64,000 bases of DNA from Pseudomonas eucalypticola (GTDB lineage: Bacteria > Pseudomonadota > Gammaproteobacteria > Pseudomonadales > Pseudomonadaceae). Position 1 is the stretch's first letter. Each line of letters begins with the position of its first letter. The notes beneath the pieces were generated by a model. That model saw only the letters and a program-made list of their open reading frames with translations. It did not search any database and was not told where the DNA came from. The DNA is taken from the NCBI RefSeq assembly GCF_013374995.1, contig NZ_CP056030.1:1148501-1212500 (forward strand), given 5' to 3'. Positions 36,174 to 45,766 of the stretch are shown piece by piece. The position numbers and the translations under genes are program-made.

Positions 36174-36635
36174 TTACAGAGTATATCGACGAAATTCAAA
36201 CATGCCCGCCCGGGCATACAGGCGCCGGGCGTCGGTGTTGTCGGCGCGCAGGGTCAGGTCGACAAAGGCTTCGCCTCGCTGGCTATAGAGAAAGAACAAC
36301 TGGGTCAGGAGCGCAGCGCCCAGGCCGTGCCGGCGCGCATGGGGTTGCACGGCCAAATGGCGGATGAAGGTGCTGGCCCAGCCCATGGCAAAACCCGCCA
36401 GGCCGCTAGCGTCGAACACACTCAGGCATAGCCGAGGGCAAACTTCCGGGTCAGCCTGAAGCTGCTCCAGCCATTGCGCGCAGTCCAGGCTGGGCTCCAG
36501 CTGCCCGGTGGCCAGCAGCAGGGCATGGGCTGCCGGCGCGCTGGCCGGGCTCCAGGGCCGCAACTCGCCGCCTTGGGGCCAGCGGGGTACCGCTTGTTCG
36601 GCCCCCAGGGCCTTGCGCAGCATCAGGCACTCCAC
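36174..36635 (-). CDS. GNAT-family N-acetyltransferase
   Basis: A 153-residue acyltransferase using acetyl-CoA. The acetyl-CoA loop reads VQPHARRHGLGAALL (the Q/RxxGxG/A motif), preceded by strand FIRHLAVQP and followed by DNTDARRLYARAGMFE, the typical C-terminal motif. Substrate unknown. Start may be at the first Met or five residues later. It lies 13 bases downstream of cheV on the same strand and may share its transcript. Confidence 0.85.
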   Translation of the reverse strand: MECLMLRKALGAEQAVPRWPQGGELRPWSPASAPAAHALLLATGQLEPSLDCAQWLEQLQADPEVCPRLCLSVFDASGLAGFAMGWASTFIRHLAVQPHARRHGLGAALLTQLFFLYSQRGEAFVDLTLRADNTDARRLYARAGMFEFRRYTL

Positions 36636-36648
36636 GGGGGCGGCTCGC

Positions 36649-37548
36649 TCAGTCGTCCAGGCCGTTGACCACGCGGGCGGCGCGAATCAGGCACTGGGTC
36701 AGCTCGGGTGAGGAGAACTTGGTGAGTACCGCGTTGGCGCCGGCGGCGCGGGCTTTCTCGCTGTTCATCTTGCTGTCCAGGGAGGTGTGCAGCAGCACGT
36801 ACAGGTCATGATAGTCAGGGGTTTCGCGCAGGGTGCGGGTCAGCGCATAGCCGTCCATTTCCGACATCTCGATATCTGACACCAGCACATTGATCTGTTC
36901 GGGCGTGCCCTGCAATTCCAGCAGCAGGTCGATGGCCTCCCGGGCGCTGCGGGCGGTGTGGCAATGCAGGCCAAGGTTGCGCAGGGTCAGCACCGATTGC
37001 TGCAGGGCCACCTGGCTGTCGTCCACCACCAGAATCTTGGCAGTGGCCAGCAACTGCGCGTCATTTTCATCCAGTTGCTCGGGCACGGCCACGATGGGCG
37101 CCGGGGTAATGCCGTGGATGACCTTCTCGATATCCAGCACCTGCACCAACTTGTCGTCTACCCGTGTGACACCTGTGATGAATGATTTCAGGCCCGCGCC
37201 GTAGGGCGGGGGGCGGATGTCGGTCGTCAGGCAGTGCACGATCTTGCTCACGGCCTGCACATGCAGGCCCTGTTTGGAGCGGCTGATGTCGGTGACAATC
37301 AGGCAGCCGCCGTTGGGGTCCAGCAAAGGTTGCTCACCAATGGCTCGGCTGAGGTCGATGACCGACAACGAATTGCCGCGCAGGGTCGCCACGCCTTTGA
37401 CGTGCGGGTGCGACTCGGGCAGCCGGGTCAGGGAGGGCATCGGGATGATTTCGCTGACTTTCAGCAGGTTGATGGCCATCAGCTTGCCGCTGCGCAAGGT
37501 AAACAGCAGGAGTGAAAGTGAATCTGCGCGGGCATTCTTGGACGACAT
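36649..37548 (-). CDS. cheV: Chemotaxis coupling protein CheV
   Basis: CheW-like adaptor fused to a receiver: residues 1-160 form the CheW domain (LLLFTLRSGKLMAINLLKVSEI, HPHVKGVATLRGNSLSVIDL), residues 170-299 a REC domain (KILVVDDSQVALQQ, VSDIEMSEMDGY with the phospho-Asp, VLTKFS with the conserved Lys). It links chemoreceptors to CheA and can be phosphorylated for adaptation. The ATG at 37548 has AAGAAGG about 8 bases ahead; an upstream frame extension was rejected. 299 residues is normal. Confidence 0.93.
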   Translation of the reverse strand: MSSKNARADSLSLLLFTLRSGKLMAINLLKVSEIIPMPSLTRLPESHPHVKGVATLRGNSLSVIDLSRAIGEQPLLDPNGGCLIVTDISRSKQGLHVQAVSKIVHCLTTDIRPPPYGAGLKSFITGVTRVDDKLVQVLDIEKVIHGITPAPIVAVPEQLDENDAQLLATAKILVVDDSQVALQQSVLTLRNLGLHCHTARSAREAIDLLLELQGTPEQINVLVSDIEMSEMDGYALTRTLRETPDYHDLYVLLHTSLDSKMNSEKARAAGANAVLTKFSSPELTQCLIRAARVVNGLDD

Positions 37549-37705
37549 GGGGACCTTCTTTGTCATACCGGTTCTATTCATTGCCAAGTGTATCGACCCG
37601 GTGACCCCGGTCTTTAGGCTCGGTACGAAATGCATCCCAACTCGGCCATGCTGCGTCAGCCTTCGCTGGAATACATTTCAGACAGACCCTCGCGCCATTG
37701 GGCCA

Positions 37706-39256
37706 TTACTTGAGCCCCAGCCGCTTGGCCAGGCGGTTGAGGTTGGCACGGTCCAGGCCCAGTTCTCGCGCCGCCGCTGCCCAGTTTCCAGGGTGCCGCG
37801 CCAGGCTGGCCTCGACCAGGCGCCGCTGGAACGCATCGGTGGCCTGGCGCAGGTCGGCATCGCCAGTCGCTACCGGCAGGTCGACCGATTCGTCGGCGGC
37901 TACGGGCACTTCGCGGGGACGCAGGCCCAGGTCACGGGCGCTCAGGGTGAGGATAGGCGGGCGCTTGCCCTGCTGTCCCAGGGCCTTGAGTGCAGCGCGG
38001 CCTATCAGGTGTTCCAGTTCCCGCACATTGCCCGGCCAGGGGTAGGCCAGTAGCGCCTGCTGGGCGTCACTGCTCAGGCGCAGGCTATTGAGGCCCAGGC
38101 GGGAGCGGTTCTGTTCCAGGAAAAAGCCGCTCAACAGCAAGACATCCGCACCGCGCTCGCGCAGGGGCGGTACCAGCAACGGGTAAACGCTGAGGCGATG
38201 GTAGAAGTCGGCGCGGTAACGGCCTTCGCGCACTTCTTCGGCCAGGTCGCGGTTGGTCGCGGCGATCAGGCGTACATCCACCCGGTGCTCGCGGTCAGAG
38301 CCCAGGCGTTGCAACTGGCCACTTTGCAGCACGCGCAGCAATTTGGCCTGCACCGTCAATGACAGTTCGCCCACTTCATCCAGGAACAGGGTGCCGCCAT
38401 TGGCCAGTTCGAACTTGCCCCGGCGCTCGCTCGTGGCCCCAGTGAACGCGCCACGCACATGGCCAAACAGTTCGCTTTCCACGAGGGTATCGGGCAGGGC
38501 CGCGCAGTTGAGGCTGATCATCGGGTGCCCGGCACGGCTGGAGGCTTGATGAATGGCCTGGGCCACCAGCTCCTTGCCTACCCCGGTCTCGCCTGTGATC
38601 AACACGGTCAGGTCGCTGCTGCCGACCAACTGGGTCTCGGCCACCAGGCGTTTGAGGGCGGGGCTCTGGCCGATCATTTCCCGTGCCAGCGGGCCATTGG
38701 CCTGGCGGTAGAACTCGGCGCGCTGGTGTTCGTTCTCTGCGCGCAGCGCCAGGTGGTCGATGCGTTGCGCCACCGTAACGGTCGCCGCGGCCATGCTGGC
38801 GAATGCCTCCAGGGCGTCCAGGTCGAGGCTGTCGAACCGCTGCGGGTCCAGGGCGTCGAGGGTCAGCAGGCCCCAGGGCAGTTCGTCGACGAACAGTGGG
38901 CAGCCCAGGCAGTCATGTACGTGCAGGTCTTCGTGCAGGCCTTCCACCAGGCCGTCGTAGGGGTCGGGCAGGGTCGTGTCGGCATCGAAACGGGTCGGGC
39001 CGGGGTTGGCCAGCAGAATCTCGAAGCGCGGGTGTTCGCTGACCTTGAAGCGTCGGCCCAAGGTGTCGGTGCTCAGGCCATCGACGGCGAGCGGGACCAG
39101 GGCGTCCCCCTCGAGCCGCAGCAGGGCGGTGGCGTCACAGGGCAGCAGGGTGCGCAAGGCCTGTAGCAGGCGGCGGTAGCGCTCCTGTTCAGGCAGGTCG
39201 CGGGACAGGTCCGAAACCAGGGGCAGCAAGGCGGTGAGGAGGGGTTTGGCAGTCAT
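37706..39256 (-). CDS. norR: Nitric-oxide-responsive sigma-54 activator NorR (FhpR)
   Basis: A 516-residue enhancer-binding protein. An N-terminal GAF domain binds NO at a non-haem iron; candidate ligands matching those of E. coli NorR are visible in LPDPYDG (D98, D101) and HVHDCLG (H114, C116). The AAA+ domain carries Walker A GETGVGKE, the sigma-54 contact GAFTGA and Walker B GTLFLDEVGE. A Fis-type helix-turn-helix ends the protein (NWAAAARELGLDRANLNRLAKRLG). Divergent from hmp, with three GT-N7-AC boxes between them, so it activates the flavohaemoglobin gene. Confidence 0.94.
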   Translation of the reverse strand: MTAKPLLTALLPLVSDLSRDLPEQERYRRLLQALRTLLPCDATALLRLEGDALVPLAVDGLSTDTLGRRFKVSEHPRFEILLANPGPTRFDADTTLPDPYDGLVEGLHEDLHVHDCLGCPLFVDELPWGLLTLDALDPQRFDSLDLDALEAFASMAAATVTVAQRIDHLALRAENEHQRAEFYRQANGPLAREMIGQSPALKRLVAETQLVGSSDLTVLITGETGVGKELVAQAIHQASSRAGHPMISLNCAALPDTLVESELFGHVRGAFTGATSERRGKFELANGGTLFLDEVGELSLTVQAKLLRVLQSGQLQRLGSDREHRVDVRLIAATNRDLAEEVREGRYRADFYHRLSVYPLLVPPLRERGADVLLLSGFFLEQNRSRLGLNSLRLSSDAQQALLAYPWPGNVRELEHLIGRAALKALGQQGKRPPILTLSARDLGLRPREVPVAADESVDLPVATGDADLRQATDAFQRRLVEASLARHPGNWAAAARELGLDRANLNRLAKRLGLK

Positions 39257-39307
39257 ATTGACCTCGAGTAGTCAAACTGACTATACGCGGGTTGTGGTCA
39301 ATTTGAC
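39252..39307. promoter_or_regulatory. Array of three NorR boxes between norR and hmp
   Basis: GTCATATTGAC (39252-39262), GTCAAACTGAC (39271-39281) and GTCAATTTGAC (39297-39307) all fit GT-N7-AC. Three sites are the known requirement for NorR hexamer assembly. The first overlaps the norR start codon, which would allow autorepression. Confidence 0.8.
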
Positions 39308-39348
39308 TTCTATCCACGCAACTTGTTGATTTAACAAAAGAAAATATT

Positions 39349-39364
39349 TGGCATGAATACTGAT
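39349..39364 (+). promoter_or_regulatory. Sigma-54-like promoter of hmp
   Basis: TGGCATGAATACTGAT resembles TGGCACG-N4-TTGCW, with the GC of the -12 element degenerate. It lies 42 bases after the last NorR box and 41 bases before the hmp ATG, as expected for an enhancer-driven promoter. Confidence 0.6.
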
Positions 39365-39405
39365 ATAGCCGGCGTAACGTTTTTATCCTGCCAAGGAGTC
39401 ATCCC

Positions 39406-40560
39406 ATGCTCAGTGCCCATGACCGCGCCATTGTCAAAGCTACCGTTCCGCTGCTGGAAAGCGGCGGCGAAGCGCTGACCACTCACTTCTACCGCACCCT
39501 GCTGGAAGAGAACCCGGCTGTGCGCCCGCTGTTCAACCAGGCCCACCAGGCCAATGGTGACCAACCGCGCGCCTTGGCCAATGGTGTGCTGATGTACGCC
39601 CGCCATATCGACGAACTGGACCAACTGGGCGGCCTGGTGGCGCGGATCATCAATAAACACGTCGCCTTGCAAATTCAGCCCGAGCACTACCCGATTGTCG
39701 GGGCGTGCCTGCTACGCGCGATCAAGGACGTGCTGGGCAGTGAAATCGCCACCCCTGAGGTGCTGGCCGCCTGGGGCAACGCCTACCAGCAACTGGCCGA
39801 TATCCTGATAGGCGCCGAGGCCGAGGTGTACCAGCACAAGGCACAGGCCCCGGGCGGTTGGCGCGGTGGTCGCGCCTTCAGGCTGGCGGCGCGGGTCGAG
39901 GAAAGCACGGAAATCGTGTCCTTCTATTTCGAGCCCGTCGACGGCCAGGCGATTCTCGACTTCGCCGCCGGGCAGTACATCGGCATCAAGGTGCTGATCG
40001 ATGGCGAGGAACACCGCCGCACGTATTCCTTGTCGGCGCTGGCCAAGGACGGCCAGTACCGTATCAGCGTCAAGCGTGAAGCGGGCGGCAAGGTGTCGGG
40101 GTTTCTGCATGACCACCTGCACGTGGGCGATCAGGTCGAGCTGTTTCCCCCAGCGGGCGAGTTCGTGCTGCGCAGTGGCAGCAAGCCGCTGGTGCTGATC
40201 AGCGGCGGCGTGGGTATCACCCCGACCCTGGCCATGCTGGAGGCGGCGCTGCCGACTGGCCGGCCCATCCATTTCATCCACTGCGCGCGCAACCGCGCGG
40301 TCCATGGGTTCCGCGACTGGGTCGACAACCTGGCGGCGTGCCACCCGCAACTCAAGGCCTTCTATTGCTACGATGACGTCGACGGGGTGCTGACCCGGGA
40401 CAGGCTCGCCGGCTGGATGCCGGCGGACCGCGACCTCGATGCCTATTTCCTGGGCCCCAAGGGTTTCATGAAAGCGGTGCAGGATAATCTCGTCGCCCTG
40501 GGCGTTCCGCGAGGCCAGGCGCACCACGAGTTCTTCGGCCCCGCGGCTGCCCTGGAATAA
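39406..40560 (+). CDS. hmp: Flavohaemoglobin (nitric oxide dioxygenase)
   Basis: Converts NO and O2 to nitrate using NAD(P)H. The globin domain (1-140) has proximal His85 in NKHVALQ, and distal Tyr29 and Gln53 are at the expected places. The ferredoxin-reductase part follows with FAD motif RTYSLSA (about 205-211) and NAD-binding VLISGGVGITPTLAML. The length is 384 residues. Divergent from norR and preceded by NorR boxes and a sigma-54-like promoter. Confidence 0.96.
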   Translation: MLSAHDRAIVKATVPLLESGGEALTTHFYRTLLEENPAVRPLFNQAHQANGDQPRALANGVLMYARHIDELDQLGGLVARIINKHVALQIQPEHYPIVGACLLRAIKDVLGSEIATPEVLAAWGNAYQQLADILIGAEAEVYQHKAQAPGGWRGGRAFRLAARVEESTEIVSFYFEPVDGQAILDFAAGQYIGIKVLIDGEEHRRTYSLSALAKDGQYRISVKREAGGKVSGFLHDHLHVGDQVELFPPAGEFVLRSGSKPLVLISGGVGITPTLAMLEAALPTGRPIHFIHCARNRAVHGFRDWVDNLAACHPQLKAFYCYDDVDGVLTRDRLAGWMPADRDLDAYFLGPKGFMKAVQDNLVALGVPRGQAHHEFFGPAAALE

Positions 40561-40739
40561 AGGCTCCGCAAGGCGCCGGGGATTGGCGGGCGTTAATGCT
40601 GGGATAATTTCCCTGTCATTAACTCCAATGTCCTGCGCAGGTTTAGGAACCTTCCTGTTTTTTCAGGGTCAGGGGGAGCGTGTAGACTGGCAGGCGAAAT
40701 GACTCGGTACGCCGATCCACATATATGAAAGGACAAGCA

Positions 40740-41246
40740 ATGAGCGAAGTGACAGTGCTGCTGAGCCGCGAAAAGCGTTTTCTGGTCTTGCTGGGCATCA
40801 TCTGCCTGGCGCTGGTGGGCGGTGCGCTGTACATGCAGGTAGTGCTTCAGGAAATGCCCTGCCCGCTGTGCATCCTGCAACGCTATGCGCTGCTGTTCAT
40901 TGCCTTGTTCGCCTTCATCGGCGCCGCCATGCCTGGGCGGCGCAGTCTCACGGTGTTCGAAGCCCTGGTGGTGGTGAGCGCCATCGGCGGCGCGGTGGCC
41001 GCCGGCAACCACGTCTACGTGCTCGCCAACCCATCGGTCAGCTGTGGTGTGGATGTGCTGCAACCCTTCGTCGATGGCCTGCCGCTGGCCAATGCCTGGC
41101 CCCTGGTGTTCCAGGTGGGCGGTTTCTGCACCACGGCCTATCCGCCGGTATTAGGACTGTCGCTGGCCCAGTGGGCTCTGGTAGCCTTCGTGCTGACCAT
41201 CGTTCTGGTGCCGCTGGGCGTGTTGCGCAACCGTCGAAACGGCTGA
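40740..41246 (+). CDS. dsbB: Disulfide bond formation protein B
   Basis: Inner-membrane quinone reductase that reoxidises DsbA. The 168-residue protein has four spans and four Cys at positions 41 and 44 (PCPLCILQRYA), 102 and 130, almost exactly the E. coli pattern. The ATG at 40740 follows AGGA about 7 bases upstream; an in-frame ATG five codons earlier was rejected. Monocistronic, upstream of the cyo operon. Pseudomonads often carry two DsbB paralogues, so the number cannot be assigned. Confidence 0.93.
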   Translation: MSEVTVLLSREKRFLVLLGIICLALVGGALYMQVVLQEMPCPLCILQRYALLFIALFAFIGAAMPGRRSLTVFEALVVVSAIGGAVAAGNHVYVLANPSVSCGVDVLQPFVDGLPLANAWPLVFQVGGFCTTAYPPVLGLSLAQWALVAFVLTIVLVPLGVLRNRRNG

Positions 41247-41824
41247 AAAGGCACTCGGTTACAAATCATTATTCGTGCCTGATTTCCCGCGCCTTGGGGG
41301 CGTGACCGATAAGCACAGACCTTTTGTATGGGCTTTATCCCTAGTAAAAATAGGCTTTTAGCGGTGCGGCAGGGGGTGCGACATCGTGTCGCAAGGCCTT
41401 GAAATCAGGGATCATTGTTACATAATCAGAAACTTATTGTTGCTAAATAAGCCATAGTCAATGATTCCTGAGGTATCTACAATCCCCGCAAAATCGCTCG
41501 GCCAGGCTCCGCGAGCCGCCGGAACAGAAGGCCAACCGCCTTCTTGAACGGCCCTCAAGGCCACGTCGGGCGCGGGGTTCCAGAACCCGCCTTGTGAATG
41601 CGCACCCAAATGGATGTGGGCTGCAGACAGGCTATTGCCGACTGACCGACTTGGCCTGGCAACGGCACGATAAGAATTTACCGCACCACACAGGTCTGCC
41701 AAACAGCAGCAGCTGATCTCTAGGCATGCCCGTATCCAACTCGATAAATGCTGACGCTTGGCAGGACGAAGTGTTGGCGATCAAAACACAATTGCACTGA
41801 TGCAAGCTGCTTAGAGGTCGTGAG
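41247..41824. other. Long non-coding region upstream of cyoABCDE
   Basis: About 578 bases with no credible gene; a 94-codon minus-strand open frame lacks a ribosome site and any family pattern. The left half is A/T-rich (around 41,320-41,470) and could hold the cyo promoter, which would give a leader of several hundred bases. No perfect ANR box (TTGAT-N4-ATCAA) was found. Confidence 0.6.
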
Positions 41825-42769
41825 ATGAGCAAAAAGCGTTACCCCAGACTGTTTGGCATATTGCCCTTTTTCGGCATGCTTTTTCTCGGTGGTTGCAAGT
41901 GGACCCTGCTTGACCCGAAAGGGCCTATCGGTCTCGACGAGAGAAACCTGATCATTACCGCTACCCTGCTGATGCTGCTGGTGGTGGTACCTGTCATTGT
42001 CATGACCGTTGTGTTCGCGTGGAAGTATCGCGCTACCAACACCGCGGCCAAGTACACGCCGGACTGGAACCACTCCACCAAGATCGAAGCCGTGGTGTGG
42101 GGTATCCCGCTCTGCCTGCTGATCGTGCTGGGCGTGATCACCTACAAGTCGACCCACGCTCTCGACCCGTATCGCCCGATCGAGTCCGACGTCAAGCCGA
42201 TCACCATCCAGGTTGTCTCGCTGGACTGGAAGTGGCTGTTCATCTACCCGGACCAGGGCATCGCCACCGTCAACAAGGTGGTCTTCCCGGCCAACACCCC
42301 GGTGAACTTCCGCATTACCTCGGATTCGGTGATGAACTCGTTCTTCATCCCGGGCCTGGGCGGCCAGATCTACTCGATGGCCGGCATGACCACCCAGTTG
42401 CACCTGCTGGCCAGCCAGCCGCATGAATTCGATGGTATCTCCGCCAACTACAGCGGCGAAGGTTTCACCGGCATGAAGTTCAAGGCACTCGCCACCACCC
42501 AGGCGGATTTCGATGCATGGGTCAGCGAAGCAAAGAATTCACCTAAACAGCTTGATTCGGCTGAGTACGCTGCCCTGGCCAAACCAAGCGAGAAAAATCC
42601 TGTCGAGCTTTATTCCTCGTACGCGCCAAACCTGTTCCAGGCCATCATCAAGAAGTATGAAGGCATGAACCCAGGTCACATCGCGCATGAAGGCAAAGAA
42701 GTCGCCGGCATGGAAGGTATGGAAGGTATGGACATGGGTTCGCATTCAGCTGCTGGGGCAGAGGAGTAA
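41825..42769 (+). CDS. cyoA: Cytochrome bo3 ubiquinol oxidase subunit II
   Basis: A 314-residue membrane-anchored subunit. The N-terminal lipobox LGGC puts the lipid-modified Cys at 24, two spans follow (to about 110), and the periplasmic cupredoxin fold (TIQVVSLDWKWLFIYPDQG, FIPGLGGQIYSMAGM) lacks the CuA ligands, as in quinol oxidases. The C-terminal tail is Met/Gly-rich (MEGMEGMDMG). First gene of the cyo operon. Confidence 0.96.
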   Translation: MSKKRYPRLFGILPFFGMLFLGGCKWTLLDPKGPIGLDERNLIITATLLMLLVVVPVIVMTVVFAWKYRATNTAAKYTPDWNHSTKIEAVVWGIPLCLLIVLGVITYKSTHALDPYRPIESDVKPITIQVVSLDWKWLFIYPDQGIATVNKVVFPANTPVNFRITSDSVMNSFFIPGLGGQIYSMAGMTTQLHLLASQPHEFDGISANYSGEGFTGMKFKALATTQADFDAWVSEAKNSPKQLDSAEYAALAKPSEKNPVELYSSYAPNLFQAIIKKYEGMNPGHIAHEGKEVAGMEGMEGMDMGSHSAAGAEE

Positions 42770-42772
42770 ACG

Positions 42773-44794
42773 ATGTTTGGTAAATTAACTTTGGAAGCGA
42801 TCCCCTTCCATGTCCCGATAGTCATGGTGACGCTCGCCGTCATCGCACTGGGTGGACTGGCGTTGGTCGGGGCGATCACTTACTTCAAGAAATGGTCCTA
42901 CCTGTGGACCGAATGGCTGACCTCGGTCGACCACAAGAAAATTGGCGTGATGTACGTCATCGTGGCCATGGTCATGCTGATCCGTGGTTTTGCCGACGCC
43001 ATCATGATGCGTTCGCAGCTTGCCTTGTCCGCCAATGGCGGTGAGGGCTACCTGCCGCCTGAGCACTATGACCAGATCTTCACCGCGCACGGTGTGATCA
43101 TGATCATCTTCATGGCGATGCCTTTCTTCACCGGCCTGATGAACCTGGCTCTGCCTCTGCAGATCGGCGCCCGTGACGTTGCGTTCCCGTTCCTGAACTC
43201 CCTGAGCTTCTGGCTGCTGGTATCCGGTGTGGTACTGGTGAACCTGTCGCTGGGCGTCGGCGAATTCGCACGTACCGGTTGGGTTGCCTATCCGCCGCTG
43301 TCTGAACTGGGCTACAGCCCTGGCGTGGGTGTCGACTACTACATCTGGGCGCTGCAGCTGTCGGGTATCGGTACGACCCTGACTGGTGTGAACTTCCTGG
43401 TGACCGTGCTGAAAATGCGCACCCCTGGCATGAAACTGATGGACATGCCTATCTTCACCTGGACCTGCACCTGGGCCAACGTCCTGATCGTGGCTTCGTT
43501 CCCGATCCTGGCCGCCACCATGGCGCTGCTGACCCTTGACCGTTACCTGGACTTCCACATCTTCACGAACGAATTGGGTGGTAACCCGATGATGTACGTG
43601 AACCTGTTCTGGGCATGGGGTCACCCTGAGGTATACATCCTGATCCTGCCGGCCTTCGGCGTGTTCTCGGAAGTGGTATCGACCTTCTCCGGCAAGCGTC
43701 TGTTCGGCCACGTGTCGATGATTCTGGCTTCCGGCTGCATCGCGGTACTGGGCTTCATGGTATGGCTGCACCACTTCTTCACCATGGGTTCGGGCGCCAG
43801 CGTCAACTCCTTCTTCGGGTTGGCAACGATGCTCATTGCGATCCCGACGGGTGTGAAGCTGTTCAACTGGCTGTTCACCATCTACCAGGGCCGCCTGCGC
43901 TTCACCGCGCCGGTCATGTGGACCCTGGGCTTCATGATCACCTTCTCGATCGGCGGCATGACCGGCGTACTGCTGGCCATTCCGGGTGCTGACTTCGTTC
44001 TGCACAACAGCCTGTTCGTCGTGGCTCACTTCCACAACGTGATCATCGGTGGTGCTGTATTCGGTTACATCGCAGGTTTCGGCTTCTGGTTCCCTAAAGC
44101 CTTCGGCTTCACCCTGTGCGAGAAGTGGGGCAAGCGTGCCTTCTGGTTCTGGCTGTCGGGCTTCTACGTAGCCTTCATGCCACTGTACGCGCTGGGCTTC
44201 ATGGGCATGACTCGTCGTCTGAACCACACCGACAACCCGGACTGGACCCCGTACCTGTACGTGGCCATGGGCGGTGCGGTACTGATCCTGTTCGGTATCC
44301 TGTGCCAGTTCATCCAGCTGTACGTTTCCATCCGTGACCGCGAGCAGAACCGCGACGTGACCGGTGACCCATGGAACGGCCACACCCTGGAATGGCAGAC
44401 TTCGTCGCCACCTCCGTTCTACAACTTCGCTACCCTGCCAGTTGTAAGCGACATCGACGCATTCACCGATGCCAAGCGCAAAGGTATCGCCTACTCGGTT
44501 CCGGCCAAGTACACCGATATCCACATGCCTAACAACACCGCCAGCGGCCTGGTCATCAGCGCCTTCCTGACCGTGTTCGGTTTCGCCATGATCTGGCATA
44601 TCTTCTGGCTGGCCGCCATTGGCCTGGCCGGTGCAGTGATCTACTTCATCATCCACGCTGCGCGTGATGATCAAGGCTACATGGTCCCTGCAGCAGAAGT
44701 GGCTCGCATCGAAGGCGAACGTCAACAAATCTTGGCGAAAGCAAACGTGGCCGGTGTCTCCAAGACCCCCGTCAACGCGCTTGAACAGGCTTAA
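42773..44794 (+). CDS. cyoB: Cytochrome bo3 ubiquinol oxidase subunit I
   Basis: The catalytic haem-copper subunit, 673 residues, about 15 spans. Haem and CuB ligands are seen in [29 protein letters not shown] (His-Tyr cross-link region), WLHHFFTMG and [11 protein letters not shown]. It reduces O2 to water and pumps protons using ubiquinol. Starts three bases after cyoA. An 860-codon antisense frame covering this gene is a codon-bias artefact. Confidence 0.97.
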   Translation: MFGKLTLEAIPFHVPIVMVTLAVIALGGLALVGAITYFKKWSYLWTEWLTSVDHKKIGVMYVIVAMVMLIRGFADAIMMRSQLALSANGGEGYLPPEHYDQIFTAHGVIMIIFMAMPFFTGLMNLALPLQIGARDVAFPFLNSLSFWLLVSGVVLVNLSLGVGEFARTGWVAYPPLSELGYSPGVGVDYYIWALQLSGIGTTLTGVNFLVTVLKMRTPGMKLMDMPIFTWTCTWANVLIVASFPILAATMALLTLDRYLDFHIFTNELGGNPMMYVNLFWAWGHPEVYILILPAFGVFSEVVSTFSGKRLFGHVSMILASGCIAVLGFMVWLHHFFTMGSGASVNSFFGLATMLIAIPTGVKLFNWLFTIYQGRLRFTAPVMWTLGFMITFSIGGMTGVLLAIPGADFVLHNSLFVVAHFHNVIIGGAVFGYIAGFGFWFPKAFGFTLCEKWGKRAFWFWLSGFYVAFMPLYALGFMGMTRRLNHTDNPDWTPYLYVAMGGAVLILFGILCQFIQLYVSIRDREQNRDVTGDPWNGHTLEWQTSSPPPFYNFATLPVVSDIDAFTDAKRKGIAYSVPAKYTDIHMPNNTASGLVISAFLTVFGFAMIWHIFWLAAIGLAGAVIYFIIHAARDDQGYMVPAAEVARIEGERQQILAKANVAGVSKTPVNALEQA

Positions 44795-44797
44795 ACA

Positions 44798-45427
44798 ATG
44801 TCGAACATAGTATTGAACGCTGGAACTGCCCATGGTCACGACCATGGGCACGACGACCACGAACACCACGATGCGGGTCCGATGACCGTATTTGGTTTCT
44901 GGATCTACCTGATGACGGACTGCATTCTGTTCGCATCGATCTTCGCTACCTACGCCGTGCTGTCGGGTAACGTTGCCGGTGGTCCGTCGGGTCACGACAT
45001 CTTCGAACTGCCTTATGTACTGGGCGAAACCGCTTGCCTGCTGCTCAGCTCCATCACCTACGGCTTCGCCATGCTGGCGCTGCACAAGGGTAACAAGGGC
45101 GGCGTGCTGGGTTGGTTGTTCATCACCTTCCTGTTCGGCCTGGGCTTCATCGGCATGGAAGTGAACGAGTTCCACAAGCTGATCGCCGAGGGCTTCGGCC
45201 CGTCGCGCAGCGGCTTCCTGTCGGGCTTCTTCACCCTGGTGGGTACTCACGGCGCGCACGTTACCAGCGGTCTGCTGTGGATGGCGGTGATGATGTACCA
45301 GGTCTCGAAACACGGCCTGACGCCGACCGTCAACACCCGCCTGAGCTGCCTGAGCCTGTTCTGGCACTTCCTGGATGTGGTCTGGATCTGCGTGTTCACC
45401 GTTGTCTACCTGATGGGGGTTCTGTAA
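44798..45427 (+). CDS. cyoC: Cytochrome bo3 ubiquinol oxidase subunit III
   Basis: A 209-residue five-span subunit of the haem-copper oxidase III family. After a His-rich N-terminus ([13 protein letters not shown]) come [21 protein letters not shown], a conserved [11 protein letters not shown] and [13 protein letters not shown]. The His-rich stretch could bind metal, but this is common in CyoC. The stop overlaps the cyoD start (TAATG). Confidence 0.95.
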   Translation: MSNIVLNAGTAHGHDHGHDDHEHHDAGPMTVFGFWIYLMTDCILFASIFATYAVLSGNVAGGPSGHDIFELPYVLGETACLLLSSITYGFAMLALHKGNKGGVLGWLFITFLFGLGFIGMEVNEFHKLIAEGFGPSRSGFLSGFFTLVGTHGAHVTSGLLWMAVMMYQVSKHGLTPTVNTRLSCLSLFWHFLDVVWICVFTVVYLMGVL

Positions 45428-45756
45428 TGGCTAACGCTCATTCCCACGACACTGGCAGCCACGGCAGCTTCAAGTCGTACATGATCGGTTTCGTGCTGTC
45501 GATCATCCTGACCGCCATTCCGTTTGGCCTGGTGATGTACCCGACGTTCTCCAAGTCCGCGACCCTGGTCCTGGTCCTGGCGTTCGCCGTTATCCAGGTG
45601 CTGGTGCACCTGGTGTACTTCCTGCACCTGGATCGCAGCGAAGCGCAGCGTAACAACGTGATTGCCTTCGTGTTCGCCGGGCTCGTGATCGCGCTCCTGG
45701 TGGGTCTGGCGCTGTGGATCATGTTCAGCATCCATACCGTCATGATGGCGCACTGA
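45427..45756 (+). CDS. cyoD: Cytochrome bo3 ubiquinol oxidase subunit IV
   Basis: A 109-residue three-span protein of the CyoD family ([43 protein letters not shown]) needed for assembly of the CuB site. Start ATG at 45427 overlaps the cyoC stop by one base; cyoE follows after ten bases. Confidence 0.94.
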   Translation: MANAHSHDTGSHGSFKSYMIGFVLSIILTAIPFGLVMYPTFSKSATLVLVLAFAVIQVLVHLVYFLHLDRSEAQRNNVIAFVFAGLVIALLVGLALWIMFSIHTVMMAH

Positions 45757-45766
45757 GGAAAACTGC

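Noticed and set aside
41418..41702. 94-codon minus-strand open frame upstream of cyoA
   Set aside because: No ribosome site, no family pattern, Ser/Ala/Gly-rich composition like random GC-rich sequence.
42785..45367. 860-codon open frame on the minus strand across cyoB and cyoC
   Set aside because: It is fully antisense to clear cytochrome oxidase genes; the composition is rich in His, Gln, Gly and Arg as expected of a codon-bias shadow, with no ribosome site or family pattern.
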